A DNA stretch of 64,000 nucleotides, taken from positions 248,001-312,000 of the forward strand of contig NZ_JAHVKO010000002.1 of the NCBI RefSeq assembly GCF_019800665.1. Reading direction: 5' to 3'. Below are positions 53,029-62,327 of the stretch, piece by piece; within the stretch, counting starts at the first letter, position 1, and the number at the start of each line of letters is the position of its first letter. Position numbers and translations under genes: made by a program. The notes under the pieces are model-generated. The model saw only the letters and a list, made by a program, of their open reading frames with translations, searched no databases and was not told the DNA's origin. Source of the DNA: Microbulbifer agarilyticus. Its GTDB lineage: Bacteria > Pseudomonadota > Gammaproteobacteria > Pseudomonadales > Cellvibrionaceae.

Positions 53029-53095
53029 ACCAAATCGCTCAAAAAGCACAATATCCACGAGCCAGTGCGGACATTCATTGGGGAATTAGCGGTTT

Positions 53096-53854
53096 ATGGC
53101 AGAAATCATCCTGATCCGACATGGCCAGGCTTCTTTTGGGGCAGACAATTATGATCGTTTAAGTACTCTCGGGCGGCAACAGTCGATCTTGCTCGGACAA
53201 CACCTGAAGGACCACGAGCAAACATTCGATCGCCTCATCTGCGGCACAATGGTGCGACATACAGAGACCGCAGACGGTATTCTCCAGGGGTTTGGGCAAG
53301 CTGTCCCTATAGAGTCCACAGCGCTACTCAACGAATACCGTTTTCAAGGCCTGCTGGGTCAATTAAAGGCGCAGTACCCGGCCCGTTGGGTTGATACCGG
53401 GGATGCACGTCGAGACTACTACCACAACATGAAGCTGGCCCTGACTTACTGGATGCAGGGCGCAATTCAAACGGATGGAGAAGACAACTGGCGATCCTTC
53501 CGTCAGCGCGTGAGAGAGGGGTTTGGTTTTGCCTGTGGCCAAGGCGCTCGGCGAATACTACTGGTGTCCTCTGGTGGCCCAATCGCGGTAATACTCGCCA
53601 GTGTATTGGGGCTGGATGACAAACGCCTTCGGAACCTGATCCTACAAGTAAAGAACACCAGCACCAGCCGACTGCTCTATTCCCGCGGTGATTCGGAGCC
53701 TGTTACCAGGACGCATCCTTCACCCGGTACACCACCTGGCACACCACCCGGCACGCCACCTGACGTATCACCCGATCGATTCACCCTCGATGGCTTCAAT
53801 GACGTGGGCCATCTGCTCAGCGTCGAACAACCACACAATGTCACCTTTGCCTGA
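53096..53854 (+). CDS. Histidine phosphatase (phosphoglycerate-mutase-like) with Pro-Gly-Thr-Pro repeat
   Basis: The 252-residue protein has the RHG catalytic motif (ILIRHGQASFG), the second conserved region ICGTMVRHTETADGI and LLVSSGGPIAVI near the C-terminal half. It removes phosphate from an unidentified small molecule. Near residue 210 a PGTPPGTPPGTPPD repeat, encoded by 12-bp tandem units, extends the C-terminus beyond the family core. It lies between the rubredoxin fusion and the ACAD/kinase pair in the operon. The role in the pathway is unclear. Confidence 0.82.
   Translation: MAEIILIRHGQASFGADNYDRLSTLGRQQSILLGQHLKDHEQTFDRLICGTMVRHTETADGILQGFGQAVPIESTALLNEYRFQGLLGQLKAQYPARWVDTGDARRDYYHNMKLALTYWMQGAIQTDGEDNWRSFRQRVREGFGFACGQGARRILLVSSGGPIAVILASVLGLDDKRLRNLILQVKNTSTSRLLYSRGDSEPVTRTHPSPGTPPGTPPGTPPDVSPDRFTLDGFNDVGHLLSVEQPHNVTFA
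53723..53770 (+). repeat. 12-bp tandem repeat in the phosphatase gene
   Basis: Four 12-base units with consensus CCYGGCACRCCA are in frame, the last one diverged. They encode repeats of Pro-Gly-Thr-Pro and may vary in copy number between strains. Confidence 0.75.
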
Positions 53855-53889
53855 TAAGAAAATCGTGGCGATGCTCGATGGAGACTGAA

Positions 53890-55140
53890 ATGCACACTTT
53901 TAGTGAAAAATCTTTACGCCTTCAGGCCGAACTCAGCGCCTTCATGGATGAATACATTTATCCCAATGAGAAAGCCTATGCCGAGCAACTCCATCAGGCG
54001 GAGAATCGTTTTGCCCCTCTGCCCCTTATGGATAACCTAAAAGAAAAAGCGAAATCCAAAGGTCTGTGGAATCTGTTTGTACCGGAAAGCCACAGCCAGT
54101 ATTGCAATCACGGTGGACTCAATAACTACGACTATGCACCACTGGCGGAAATGATGGGCCGTGTCACCTGGTCGCCGGAGGTATTTAATTGCAATGCGCC
54201 AGACACCGGGAATATGGAAGTGTTAATGAACTACGCTTCCCCGGAGCAGCAATCCCAATGGCTCACACCGCTCCTCAACGGTGAGATTCGCTCTTCTTAC
54301 GCCATGACCGAACCACAGGTTGCATCGAGCGATGCAACGAATATTGAATTACGTATTGAAAAACAAGGCGAAAACTGGGTACTGAATGGCCGCAAGTGGT
54401 TTATTACCGGCGCCATGTATGAACGGACCAAGCTGTTTATCGTCATGGGGAAATCCGACCCGGAAAATCCCAACCGGCACAAGCAGCAAACCCAGGTTCT
54501 GGTACCGAAAGATACCCATGGAATCCAGCTAATTCGTCCACTGACAACTCTCGGTTATGACGACGCCCCTATAGGTCACGCAGAGATTGTCTTCGACAAC
54601 GTACGTGTACCGCTGAACAATGTGTTGCTGGGTGAAGGTCGCGGCTTTGAAATTGCCCAGGGCCGACTGGGGCCGGGTCGTATGCATCACTGCATGCGTT
54701 TGATCGGCGCTGCGCAGCGATCCCTGGAGTTTGCCTGCCGGCGCGCCGCCTCCCGCACAACGTTCGGCCGACCACTCAGCAAACACCAATCTGTGCGCGA
54801 GGATATATCCAAAAGCTTTTCCGAAATCGAAATGGCCCGCCTGCTGGTATTGAAAACCAGCCACAAGATGGATCAGCAAGGCGTGCCAGCGAGTGTCGAC
54901 ATGATTGCGGCGACAAAAACCACTGTTCCGCGACTGGTCCAAAATATTATCGATCGCTGTATGCAGATCCATGGGGCCGGAGGCCTGACAGAAGATTACT
55001 TTATGGCGGAAGCGTTTAACTACGCACGCTGGTGTCGTCAGGCTGACGGTCCCGATCAGGTTCACCAGATGGCGTTGGGTAAAAAAGTCATCGACCGATT
55101 TTCTGATGTGCAGGCCCCACAACCGGAGCAAGTGTCATGA
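53890..55140 (+). CDS. Acyl-CoA dehydrogenase, ACAD10/11 (LvaC-like) type
   Basis: The 416-residue protein has the layout of the ACAD11 group: FSEKSLRLQAELSAFMDEYIYPNE, APDTGNMEVLMNYASPEQQ, YAMTEPQVASSDATNIE, FITGAMYERTKLFIVMGK and AFNYARWCRQADGPDQVHQMALGK. In this group the enzyme works with an APH-like kinase to remove a phosphate from 4-phospho-acyl-CoA, as in 4-hydroxy-acid and levulinate catabolism. That kinase gene overlaps its stop codon (ATGA). ATG 53890 has GGAG seven bases upstream; ATG 53878 is the alternative. Confidence 0.88.
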   Translation: MHTFSEKSLRLQAELSAFMDEYIYPNEKAYAEQLHQAENRFAPLPLMDNLKEKAKSKGLWNLFVPESHSQYCNHGGLNNYDYAPLAEMMGRVTWSPEVFNCNAPDTGNMEVLMNYASPEQQSQWLTPLLNGEIRSSYAMTEPQVASSDATNIELRIEKQGENWVLNGRKWFITGAMYERTKLFIVMGKSDPENPNRHKQQTQVLVPKDTHGIQLIRPLTTLGYDDAPIGHAEIVFDNVRVPLNNVLLGEGRGFEIAQGRLGPGRMHHCMRLIGAAQRSLEFACRRAASRTTFGRPLSKHQSVREDISKSFSEIEMARLLVLKTSHKMDQQGVPASVDMIAATKTTVPRLVQNIIDRCMQIHGAGGLTEDYFMAEAFNYARWCRQADGPDQVHQMALGKKVIDRFSDVQAPQPEQVS

Positions 55141-56156
55141 ATGCGGTCACACTGGATCTCAAAACCGATCGCTTGGCAAATTACCTGAAACAGCATGTCC
55201 CCGGCTTTCAGGGGCCTTTGACCGCGAGTAAGTTTGCCGGTGGTCAATCAAACCCGACCTTTCTGATCCAGGCCAAAAGCGGCAAATATGTTTTGCGTCG
55301 CAAACCACCTGGTACGCTATTGAAGTCCGCCCATGCTGTCGACCGCGAATACCGCGTTATGTCTGCTCTGGCAGACACCTGGGTTCCTGTCGCACGGGTT
55401 TATCACTTGTGCGAAGACGAACAAGTTATTGGCAGCATGTTTTACCTGATGGAATACATCGACGGCCGCGTGATGTGGGATCCCGGCCTACCAGAACTTG
55501 CGCCGAGCCAGCGTGCTGCCATTTATGCAGAAATGAATCGCGTACTGGCCGCCCTGCACTCCGTGAATATTGATCGGGTCGGCCTCGCGGACTACGGAAA
55601 ACCCGGCAATTACTTCGAGCGGCAAACAGGGCGCTGGACCAAACAATATCGGGCAAGCGAAACCGAAACCATTCCAGCCATGGAAGCATTAATGCAGTGG
55701 TTGCCAGCCAATCTTCCCGAGGACGACGGGCAGGTCGCATTGGTCCACGGTGACTTCCGCCTCGATAATATGATGTTTCATCCCACAGAGCCCCGCGTCC
55801 TGGCGCTGGTGGACTGGGAGCTTTCCACACTGGGCCATCCATTTGCCGATCTGGCCTATCAATGTATGCAACTGCGTATGGATAGCCGGGGCGTCATGCC
55901 CGGACTTGGCGGGCTGGACCGGGCAGATCTGGGCATTCCGTCAGAGTCAGCTTATGTCCGTGAGTACTGTGCAAACCGTGGCATTCACAGTATCCCCAAC
56001 TGGAATTTTTATCTGGCATTCAGCTTCTTTCGATTCGCAGCGATTTTGCAGGGTGTAAAGCGACGCGCTATCGATGGCAATGCCTCCAGCGAGCGCGCTG
56101 TGCAGCTAGGGGCGCTGGTGAAGCCCCTCGCCGATATGGCAATCGAACTGCTCTAG
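55137..56156 (+). CDS. APH-like kinase (LvaA/ACAD10-kinase type)
   Basis: The 339-residue protein has the aminoglycoside-phosphotransferase fold: GGQSNPTFLI and YVLRRKPPG (nucleotide Lys), the catalytic loop LVHGDFRLDNMMFHP, and the metal-binding LVDWELSTLGHPFADLAY. Members next to ACAD10/11-type genes phosphorylate the hydroxyl of 4-hydroxyacyl-CoA so that the ACAD can eliminate it. The four-base overlap with the ACAD gene indicates coupled translation. Antibiotic resistance is unlikely. Confidence 0.88.
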   Translation: MNAVTLDLKTDRLANYLKQHVPGFQGPLTASKFAGGQSNPTFLIQAKSGKYVLRRKPPGTLLKSAHAVDREYRVMSALADTWVPVARVYHLCEDEQVIGSMFYLMEYIDGRVMWDPGLPELAPSQRAAIYAEMNRVLAALHSVNIDRVGLADYGKPGNYFERQTGRWTKQYRASETETIPAMEALMQWLPANLPEDDGQVALVHGDFRLDNMMFHPTEPRVLALVDWELSTLGHPFADLAYQCMQLRMDSRGVMPGLGGLDRADLGIPSESAYVREYCANRGIHSIPNWNFYLAFSFFRFAAILQGVKRRAIDGNASSERAVQLGALVKPLADMAIELL

Positions 56157-56190
56157 TTTGCCCCAACTTACCAAGTGGAACATGTAAAAC

Positions 56191-57126
56191 ATGACAACCT
56201 TGAAAGTACATCCCGAGTTAGCACAGACCGTCCGTTTTATCCCCACGCTGCCGTTCCACCGCACATGGTTTGTTAAAGCGCTGCAGTCACTGCAGCGTAT
56301 CTGGCCATCAGCCACAGGGGCAGAGGGCATCACCATTGAGACCCACCCGCTGTCCAATGCGAGTGTTCGGGTCTACCAACCCACAAATACACCCGCCCGT
56401 GCGGCGGTGCTATGGATGCATGGTGGTGGGTTAGTTTCCGGACGGGCGGCTCAAGACGATGCATTATGCTCGGCTTATGCGAGGGAACTGGGGCTGGTCG
56501 TCGTCTCGGTGGACTATCGCCTTGCGCCAGCTCAACCATTTCCGGCGGCACTGAATGATTGTCATGAAGCCTGGCAATGGCTGCATGCCTCTGCCGATCG
56601 CCTGGGTATCGACCCTGCGCGTATTGCGCTATCCGGGCAAAGTGCCGGCGGAGGGCTGGCCGCTAGCCTGGCCCAAAGATTAACCGATGAGAAAGGAGCC
56701 ACGCCTGCGTGCGTTGCACTGTTTTGTCCGATGCTGGACGACCGCACTTCTGCGAAATTGGAGCTTGACCAGCTAAACCACAAGATCTGGAATAATCGCA
56801 GTAATCGCGCCTGCTGGTCGGCATACCTGCAGCACCCTGCTGGGGGTAAACAGGCAGCACCTTACGCAGTACCCGCAAGGCGAGAAGACCTGTCAGACTT
56901 GCCACCAACCTGGATTGGTATTGGAGATATCGATCTGTTTTACCAGGAGTGCCTGACCTACGCGCAGCGGCTCAGCCAAGCCAATGTGGATAGCACGCTG
57001 TATGTTGTGTCCGGAGCGCCACACGCCTTTGAAACCATTGCCCCTCGTGCAGAGGTAACGCGAAAACTCTTTGCGGCGAACTTTCGGTTTCTCCAGCAAT
57101 CCTTGCGGCTGCCGGCTACAGAGTAG
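56191..57126 (+). CDS. Alpha/beta hydrolase, hormone-sensitive-lipase family
   Basis: The 311-residue esterase has the HSL oxyanion motif MHGGGLVSGRA, the nucleophile Ser in GQSAGGGLAAS, the acid in GIGDIDLFYQE and the His in SGAPHAFE. It cleaves a short- to medium-chain ester or lactone in the cytosol. It follows the kinase gene by 34 bp and closes the rightward operon begun by the ALDH. No terminator is evident in the 24 bp before the convergent next gene. Confidence 0.9.
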   Translation: MTTLKVHPELAQTVRFIPTLPFHRTWFVKALQSLQRIWPSATGAEGITIETHPLSNASVRVYQPTNTPARAAVLWMHGGGLVSGRAAQDDALCSAYARELGLVVVSVDYRLAPAQPFPAALNDCHEAWQWLHASADRLGIDPARIALSGQSAGGGLAASLAQRLTDEKGATPACVALFCPMLDDRTSAKLELDQLNHKIWNNRSNRACWSAYLQHPAGGKQAAPYAVPARREDLSDLPPTWIGIGDIDLFYQECLTYAQRLSQANVDSTLYVVSGAPHAFETIAPRAEVTRKLFAANFRFLQQSLRLPATE

Positions 57127-57150
57127 AAGGATCACCGGCTACTATACGCC

Positions 57151-58131
57151 TCACACCGCCATCATCGATGCCAGCCGATGGTTAATCGTCGCTTGCGCCT
57201 CCGACATCATGCGCTCAATCAATACCTGGCAGGTGGGGATATCATGAATCAACCCCATTACCATGCCTACGGTCCAGATTCCGTCATTGATATCGCCACC
57301 TTCGATGCAGCGCTCGCGTCCGCGCTCACCAGAAACCAGAGGGCGCAAGTCGGTAAAATCCGTTTCACCCGGCTTCGCCTCAATACTCAATACTTCCTGC
57401 GAAATCGGGTTACTGAATACTCGGCAGGTATTGTTTAACGAGCGAAACATCAGCGTCGTCTGGCGCTCATCAGCCTCTACCATCGCCTGCTTCATATTTT
57501 CATGCACAGGCGCCTCTTGCGTAGCCACAAACCGGCTGCCCATATTCACTCCCTCAGCGCCCAGAGCGAGCGCTGCAGCCAATTGCGAGCCGGTACCAAT
57601 TCCACCTGAGGCAACCATCGGTATCGTCAATTTGGCGTAGGCCGCGGGGAGTAAAACGAGATTGGTAACGTCATCCTCTCCCGGATGACCGGCACATTCA
57701 AAGCCATCGACACTCACCGCATCGCAGCCAACTTTCTCTGCCTTAATGGCATGACGAACGGAGGTGCACTTGTGAATCACCTTGATTCCCGCCGCCTTGA
57801 AGGCCGGCATAAACGGTTCCGGGCTTCGGCCCGCGGTTTCCACAATCTTCACACCGCCATCGATGATCGCCTGCGCATACTCGGCATAGGGCGGCGGGTT
57901 GATCGCGGGCAAGATGGTGAGATTCACACCAAAGGGGTTGTCGGTCATCGAGCGACAGCGGGCTATTTCCTCCAGTAACGCCTCCGGGGAAGGCTGGGTC
58001 AGGGCGGTCAGCATACCAAGCCCACCCGCATTAGAAACTGCAGAGGCCAGCTCGGCACGCCCTACCCACATCATGCCACCCTGGATAATTGGGTACTGAA
58101 TATCAAATAGCTCGGTAATTCTCGTTTTCAT
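57151..58131 (-). CDS. Nitronate monooxygenase (2-nitropropane dioxygenase) family
   Basis: The ~326-residue FMN TIM-barrel enzyme begins MKTRITELFDIQYPIIQGGMMWVG. It contains HKCTSVRHAIKAEKVGCDAVSVDGFECAGHPGEDD and the FMN-phosphate loop VASGGIGTGSQLAAALALGAEGVNMGSRF. The family oxidises nitronates, but many catabolic-cluster members have other, unknown roles such as enone reduction. It is the terminal gene of the leftward group 62284-57151. ATG 58131 is favoured; ATGs at 58146 and 58164 are alternatives. Confidence 0.85.
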   Translation of the reverse strand: MKTRITELFDIQYPIIQGGMMWVGRAELASAVSNAGGLGMLTALTQPSPEALLEEIARCRSMTDNPFGVNLTILPAINPPPYAEYAQAIIDGGVKIVETAGRSPEPFMPAFKAAGIKVIHKCTSVRHAIKAEKVGCDAVSVDGFECAGHPGEDDVTNLVLLPAAYAKLTIPMVASGGIGTGSQLAAALALGAEGVNMGSRFVATQEAPVHENMKQAMVEADERQTTLMFRSLNNTCRVFSNPISQEVLSIEAKPGETDFTDLRPLVSGERGRERCIEGGDINDGIWTVGMVMGLIHDIPTCQVLIERMMSEAQATINHRLASMMAV

Positions 58132-58182
58132 CACTGCGGTTTCCATATTCTGGATTAATGCCACCGGCCATCGCCAAACGTA

Positions 58183-58974
58183 CTACCTACCCTGAAACTT
58201 TGCCGCCCTCTTTTCGAGGAATGCCTGAGCACCTTCTTTAAAGTCTTCACTACGATAATGAATGTTCTGAATTTGCGCCTCGCGCTCCATGGTTTGCGCG
58301 AGGGTTGCGGTGCTCGCCTCGCGCAATAATTGCTTGCTGTATTGCAGAGTCAACGGCGCCAAATCTGTTAGTGAACGCGCCCAGCCAAGCGCTTCTTCTT
58401 GCAGGTGCTGCGCGTCCACTACACTGTTGGCAATCCCGTAGTGCACACATTGTTCTGCAGACAGGCGCTGGGAGAAAGCAATCATTTCGAAGGCCTTCTT
58501 GTTTCCGAGGTTTCTGGAAAGGAACCAATGTGTTCCCCCATCAGGAATCAGGCTGATCGCACCAAAAGCGGAATACAAAAACGCGTCCTCCGCCATTACC
58601 ATCACGTCACAGGCCATGGCGATGGCAGCACCAATACCGGCAGCCGCACCATTAATCGCACTCATAAAGGGTTTCGGGGATTCAGTAATCGCCTGAATTA
58701 TCGGGTGATATTCAGTGCGCAACTGGTGCGTAATAAAGCCATCTTTGTCAGAGTCTGGATACGCCTCGACGAGGTCAGCCCCTGCGCAGAATCCTTTTCC
58801 TGCTCCGGTGAGCAGTACCACCCTTATATTGCTATCGTTATTTGCTTCACGTATCGCCGCGTAGAGTTCTGCACGCATCTGTGCAGTGAGCGCATTGCGC
58901 GCCTGAGGGCGATTCAAAGTAATAATCGCCACCTGTTCATCCGTGCGATAACTGACCGTTGCATAATCACTCAT
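58183..58974 (-). CDS. Enoyl-CoA hydratase/isomerase family protein
   Basis: The 263-residue crotonase has VVLLTGAGKGFCAGADLVEAY, AINGAAAGIGAAIAMACDVMVMAEDAFL and FGAISLIPDGGTHWFLSRN, and ends EGAQAFLEKRAAKFQGR. In the second motif the Glu of the hydratase pair appears replaced (GAISLIPDGG). Isomerase or hydrolase activity is therefore as likely as hydration. It lies between a CoA-transferase gene and the nitronate-monooxygenase-like gene, on the same strand. Confidence 0.88.
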   Translation of the reverse strand: MSDYATVSYRTDEQVAIITLNRPQARNALTAQMRAELYAAIREANNDSNIRVVLLTGAGKGFCAGADLVEAYPDSDKDGFITHQLRTEYHPIIQAITESPKPFMSAINGAAAGIGAAIAMACDVMVMAEDAFLYSAFGAISLIPDGGTHWFLSRNLGNKKAFEMIAFSQRLSAEQCVHYGIANSVVDAQHLQEEALGWARSLTDLAPLTLQYSKQLLREASTATLAQTMEREAQIQNIHYRSEDFKEGAQAFLEKRAAKFQGR

Positions 58975-59022
58975 AACTAGCTACCCCATCTGCTTATTGT
59001 TGTTGTATCGAGAGGCCGGTGT

Positions 59023-60162
59023 TCAGGTACAAATACCTGCAGCCCTCAACGTCAAGATTTGTTCCGCACTGTAGCCAAGTGTCGCCAGTACTTCTTCCGT
59101 ATCCTCGCCCGGGCGGCGCTGCCCATGCTGGACTACCGATGGTGTTCTGCTGAAGCGTGGTGCGGGTGCAGGCTGCTTGAAGCCATCGACCTCCACATAG
59201 GCATCTCTCGCCTGATTATGTGGATGTGTCGGTGCCTCCTCCAGTGTCAAAACTGGCGCAAAACAGGCATCAGTCCCCTCCAGGAGTTCACACCATTCAC
59301 GCTGGGTTTTGCTGCGAAACACCTCTGAGAAAGCCGCTGCAGAGTCTTTCCAGCTGGCCAGTTCATACTGGGTGTCGGCCCTGTAGATATCTGGATCGAG
59401 TCCTGCACGGTGCACGAGCTCGGCATAAAATTGAGGCTCAATGGCGCCGAGAGCGATATAACGCCCATCACTGGTTTCATAGGTATCGTAAAAGAAAGCA
59501 CCACCATCCAGCAGGTTGACGCCTCGTTCACTAGGGTCCCAGGACCCGGCTGCAGAAAAACTGTGACACATCCACATAAGATTGGCGGTACCATCGACCA
59601 TTGCAGCATCGACCACCTGCCCCTTACCGGACTGTTTCGCTTCAAGTAATGCGCCCAGAACGCCGGCTACCAAAAACATACTGCCACCGCCAAAATCACC
59701 CACCAGATTCAGTGGAACCACCGGCTTTTCGCCGGGGCGACCAATCGCGTACAGGGCGCCGGTCAGGGCTATGTAGTTCAGGTCATGACCAGCAGTCTGC
59801 GACAGTGGGCCCGTTTGCCCCCAACCGGTCATACGGCCATATACCAACGCGGAATTTCTTTCGGCACAGTCTTCCGGGCCCAACCCGAGCTTTTCGGCCA
59901 CTCCGGGCCTGAATCCCTCGAGCAATACATCTGCGCGCTCGACCAATCGCAACAGGGCTTCACGTCCCTCCTCACTTTTCAGGTTGAGGATGATCGATTT
60001 CTTGCCGCGTGCACTCATGTCATGGGAGTAAATGGGATCGCGCTGCGGCCCGCGCTCGACCCGAATAACCTCTGCACCCATATCAGCCAGTAACATGGCC
60101 GCCATCGGGCAAGGCCCCATACCAGCCAATTCGATAACGGTATATCCGCTCAATACACCCAT
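59023..60162 (-). CDS. CaiB/BaiF family CoA-transferase or alpha-methylacyl-CoA racemase
   Basis: The 379-residue family III protein has GVLSGYTVIELAGMGPCPMAAMLLADMGAEVIRVER, FRPGVAEKLGLG, the catalytic Asp region NLVGDFGGGSM and GQVVDAAMVDGTANL. The MGP-CPMAAMLLADMGA start is close to AMACR, which racemises 2-methyl-branched acyl-CoA, so a racemase for branched (isoprenoid) acids is likely. ATG 60162 opens the conserved N-terminus; the frame extends nine codons further. Confidence 0.88.
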   Translation of the reverse strand: MGVLSGYTVIELAGMGPCPMAAMLLADMGAEVIRVERGPQRDPIYSHDMSARGKKSIILNLKSEEGREALLRLVERADVLLEGFRPGVAEKLGLGPEDCAERNSALVYGRMTGWGQTGPLSQTAGHDLNYIALTGALYAIGRPGEKPVVPLNLVGDFGGGSMFLVAGVLGALLEAKQSGKGQVVDAAMVDGTANLMWMCHSFSAAGSWDPSERGVNLLDGGAFFYDTYETSDGRYIALGAIEPQFYAELVHRAGLDPDIYRADTQYELASWKDSAAAFSEVFRSKTQREWCELLEGTDACFAPVLTLEEAPTHPHNQARDAYVEVDGFKQPAPAPRFSRTPSVVQHGQRRPGEDTEEVLATLGYSAEQILTLRAAGICT

Positions 60163-60261
60163 AACCCTACAACTCCGCGGGGAATCCAAAGTGAATGAAA
60201 TAATGGCCAGAGGCGTGGCCGAGTCGCAATTACGCCTGTCGCAAAGACATTGCTTTAGCGG

Positions 60262-61047
60262 CTACTTGGGCTGCATGCGTACCGCCGCATCCATCCGAAT
60301 ACATTCACCATTGATATAATCGTTATCCACGATGTGTGCAGAGAGCTTGGCTATTTCGCTGGTTTTACCCAGGCGCTGTGGATATACGGTAGAGGCCTCG
60401 AGCGCTTTGTAATACGACTCTTCAATCGTCTCGAACAATGGGGTATGAATCAGCCCCGGCACAATGGTATTCACTCGAATACCGTAAGGGGCCAGTTCCC
60501 GAGCCATGGGCAGTGTCATACCAACAATGGCACCCTTGGTGGCACTGTACGCGACTTGACCGATCTGCCCCTCATAGGCAGCCACAGAAGCCGTGTTGAT
60601 AATCACACCCCGTGCGCCGTCTGAATTTACCGGCTCATTCTCCGCCATCTTTTCGGCCGCGAGACGAGCCACATTGAATGTGCCCACTTGATTGACCATC
60701 ACCACCTTCATATACAGTGCGATGGGATGCGGCCCCTTTTTACCAAACGTCTTGCAGGCCGGACCAATACCCGCGTAGTTATTCACAATATGCAAGGCAC
60801 CAAAGCGCTCGGCCACGGCATCGATCGCACCCTGCACCGAGGATTCATCGGTCACATCGACCTTGAAGAAGGCGATCCTGTCACCAACTTCCGCGCCCAA
60901 TTTATCGACCAGCGCACTGCCCGCCTCTTCATTCACATCAAAAATCGCCACGTTGGCACCGTCCGCGGCATAACGCTCTACGGTTGCAGCTCCCAGGCCA
61001 GAAGCGCCCCCGGTGACGATTGCGGTTTTCCCCTGAATATCCATCAT
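60262..61047 (-). CDS. SDR, 3-hydroxyacyl-CoA dehydrogenase type II-like
   Basis: The 261-residue SDR has TGGASGLGAATVERYAADGANVAIFDVN, VDVTDESSVQGAIDAV, NNYAGIGPA, VIINTASVAAYEGQIGQVAYSATK and LIHTPLFETI. The layout matches the HSD10/HADH2 group, which oxidises 3-hydroxyacyl-CoA (including 2-methyl-branched ones) with NAD+. AGGAG precedes the paired ATGs. It is followed by the CoA-transferase/racemase gene. Confidence 0.88.
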   Translation of the reverse strand: MMDIQGKTAIVTGGASGLGAATVERYAADGANVAIFDVNEEAGSALVDKLGAEVGDRIAFFKVDVTDESSVQGAIDAVAERFGALHIVNNYAGIGPACKTFGKKGPHPIALYMKVVMVNQVGTFNVARLAAEKMAENEPVNSDGARGVIINTASVAAYEGQIGQVAYSATKGAIVGMTLPMARELAPYGIRVNTIVPGLIHTPLFETIEESYYKALEASTVYPQRLGKTSEIAKLSAHIVDNDYINGECIRMDAAVRMQPK

Positions 61048-61105
61048 CTGCTCCTCTTGTTAAGTGCAGTTCGGTACATCAAGCTAAAAAAGCCGCAGTA
61101 AAAAG

Positions 61106-62284
61106 TTACGGCATGTCTCGGTCAATAAACGGGACCGCCTCATTCCTGTAGAGATCGCGCCCAATAATCAATTTCATTACCTCTGAGGTACCGGCATAGA
61201 TTCGGGTAACCCTAGCGTCGGTATACAGGCGCGAAATCGGGTATTCATCCATATAGCCGGCCCCGCCGTGCAGCTGAACTCCCTCATCGACCACCTTGCC
61301 GAGCAACTCGGTGGTTAATAGCTTGGCCTTGGCCGCATCTTCTGCAGTCAATTGGCCCTGCCCATGGACCTTTACGCAGTGATCTAAATAGACCTGCTGC
61401 ATATCAAGCTCGGCACGCAAGTCAGCGAGTTTGAACTGGGTGTTCTGGAAGTCACCCAGGCTGCGCTTGAATAACTTGCGATCACGCGTGAATTCCAGGG
61501 TTATATCAAAGGCCTTCTGGGCCATTGCGAGACTGCCCACCGCCGCAATCAAACGCTCCTCGGCGAGGCCCTCCATCAGATAAATAAACCCACTGGATGG
61601 ATCCCCCAAAACGTTTTCCTTCGGAACAATCACGTTTTCAAAAAACAGTTCCGCGGTGTCCTGGGCTTTTTGCCCCATCTTTTTAAGCATGGCGCCTCGA
61701 TGGAACCCCTCTGCGCCGCGCTCGACCAGAAACAGACCGATCTTGCGCGGATCATTGGTCGGATCCGTTTTCGCCGCAACAATCACGAGATCCGCATTGA
61801 TTCCATTGGAGATATAGGTCTTGTTGCCGTTAAGCAGGAAATGATCTCCATGATCGATGGCTGTCGCACGCATGCCTGCGAGATCACTGCCCGCATCTGG
61901 CTCGGTCATGGCGATTGCCAGAATAGTTTCGCCACTAACACACTTTGGCAAGAATCGTTTTTGCTGCTCTTCGCTTCCAAAACGTGTCAGGTAAGGACCA
62001 ATTAGCCGGCTATGCAGGGTACTTCCCCAGTCCCCAGTGAGCGCGTATTGGTTCTCCTCAAGGATGATTTGCTCGAACCGAAAGTCATCGTCTCCGAGGC
62101 CACCAAAGACCTCATCAGGCCAGACCATCAGGAAGCCCTGTTCGCCAGCCTTGCGAAAAGCCTCGCGATCCACGATGCCTTGCTCTCGCCACGTTTCCAT
62201 ATTGGGGACAATTTCCTGCTGCAAAAACTTGCGATAGGCGTCCCGGAACATCATTTGTTCTGCGGTGAAGTCACGTTTCAGCAT
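61106..62284 (-). CDS. Acyl-CoA dehydrogenase
   Basis: The ~392-residue ACAD has AMTEPDAGSDLAGMRATA, YISNGINADLVIVAAKTDP, RKLFKRSLGDFQNTQFKLADL, GVQLHGGAGYMDEYPISRLYTDARV and the catalytic-Glu loop YAGTSEVMKLIIGR. Complete and of normal length, it oxidises a fatty or branched acyl-CoA to enoyl-CoA with ETF. ATG 62284 is preferred to a TTG eight codons upstream. It lies 43 bp after the FadB-like gene. Confidence 0.92.
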   Translation of the reverse strand: MLKRDFTAEQMMFRDAYRKFLQQEIVPNMETWREQGIVDREAFRKAGEQGFLMVWPDEVFGGLGDDDFRFEQIILEENQYALTGDWGSTLHSRLIGPYLTRFGSEEQQKRFLPKCVSGETILAIAMTEPDAGSDLAGMRATAIDHGDHFLLNGNKTYISNGINADLVIVAAKTDPTNDPRKIGLFLVERGAEGFHRGAMLKKMGQKAQDTAELFFENVIVPKENVLGDPSSGFIYLMEGLAEERLIAAVGSLAMAQKAFDITLEFTRDRKLFKRSLGDFQNTQFKLADLRAELDMQQVYLDHCVKVHGQGQLTAEDAAKAKLLTTELLGKVVDEGVQLHGGAGYMDEYPISRLYTDARVTRIYAGTSEVMKLIIGRDLYRNEAVPFIDRDMP

Positions 62285-62327
62285 TTCGGCATAACTCCCT
62301 GAAATCAAGTCAGTAAATCAAATCGTG

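Noticed and set aside
53723..53770. CRISPR-like short repeats
   Set aside because: The 12-bp units are direct, adjacent, in frame and lack spacers; they encode a Pro-Gly-Thr-Pro tract.
55137..56156. Antibiotic-resistance kinase
   Set aside because: The APH fold is shared with ACAD-associated kinases. The four-base overlap with an ACAD10/11-type gene makes a catabolic role far more likely.
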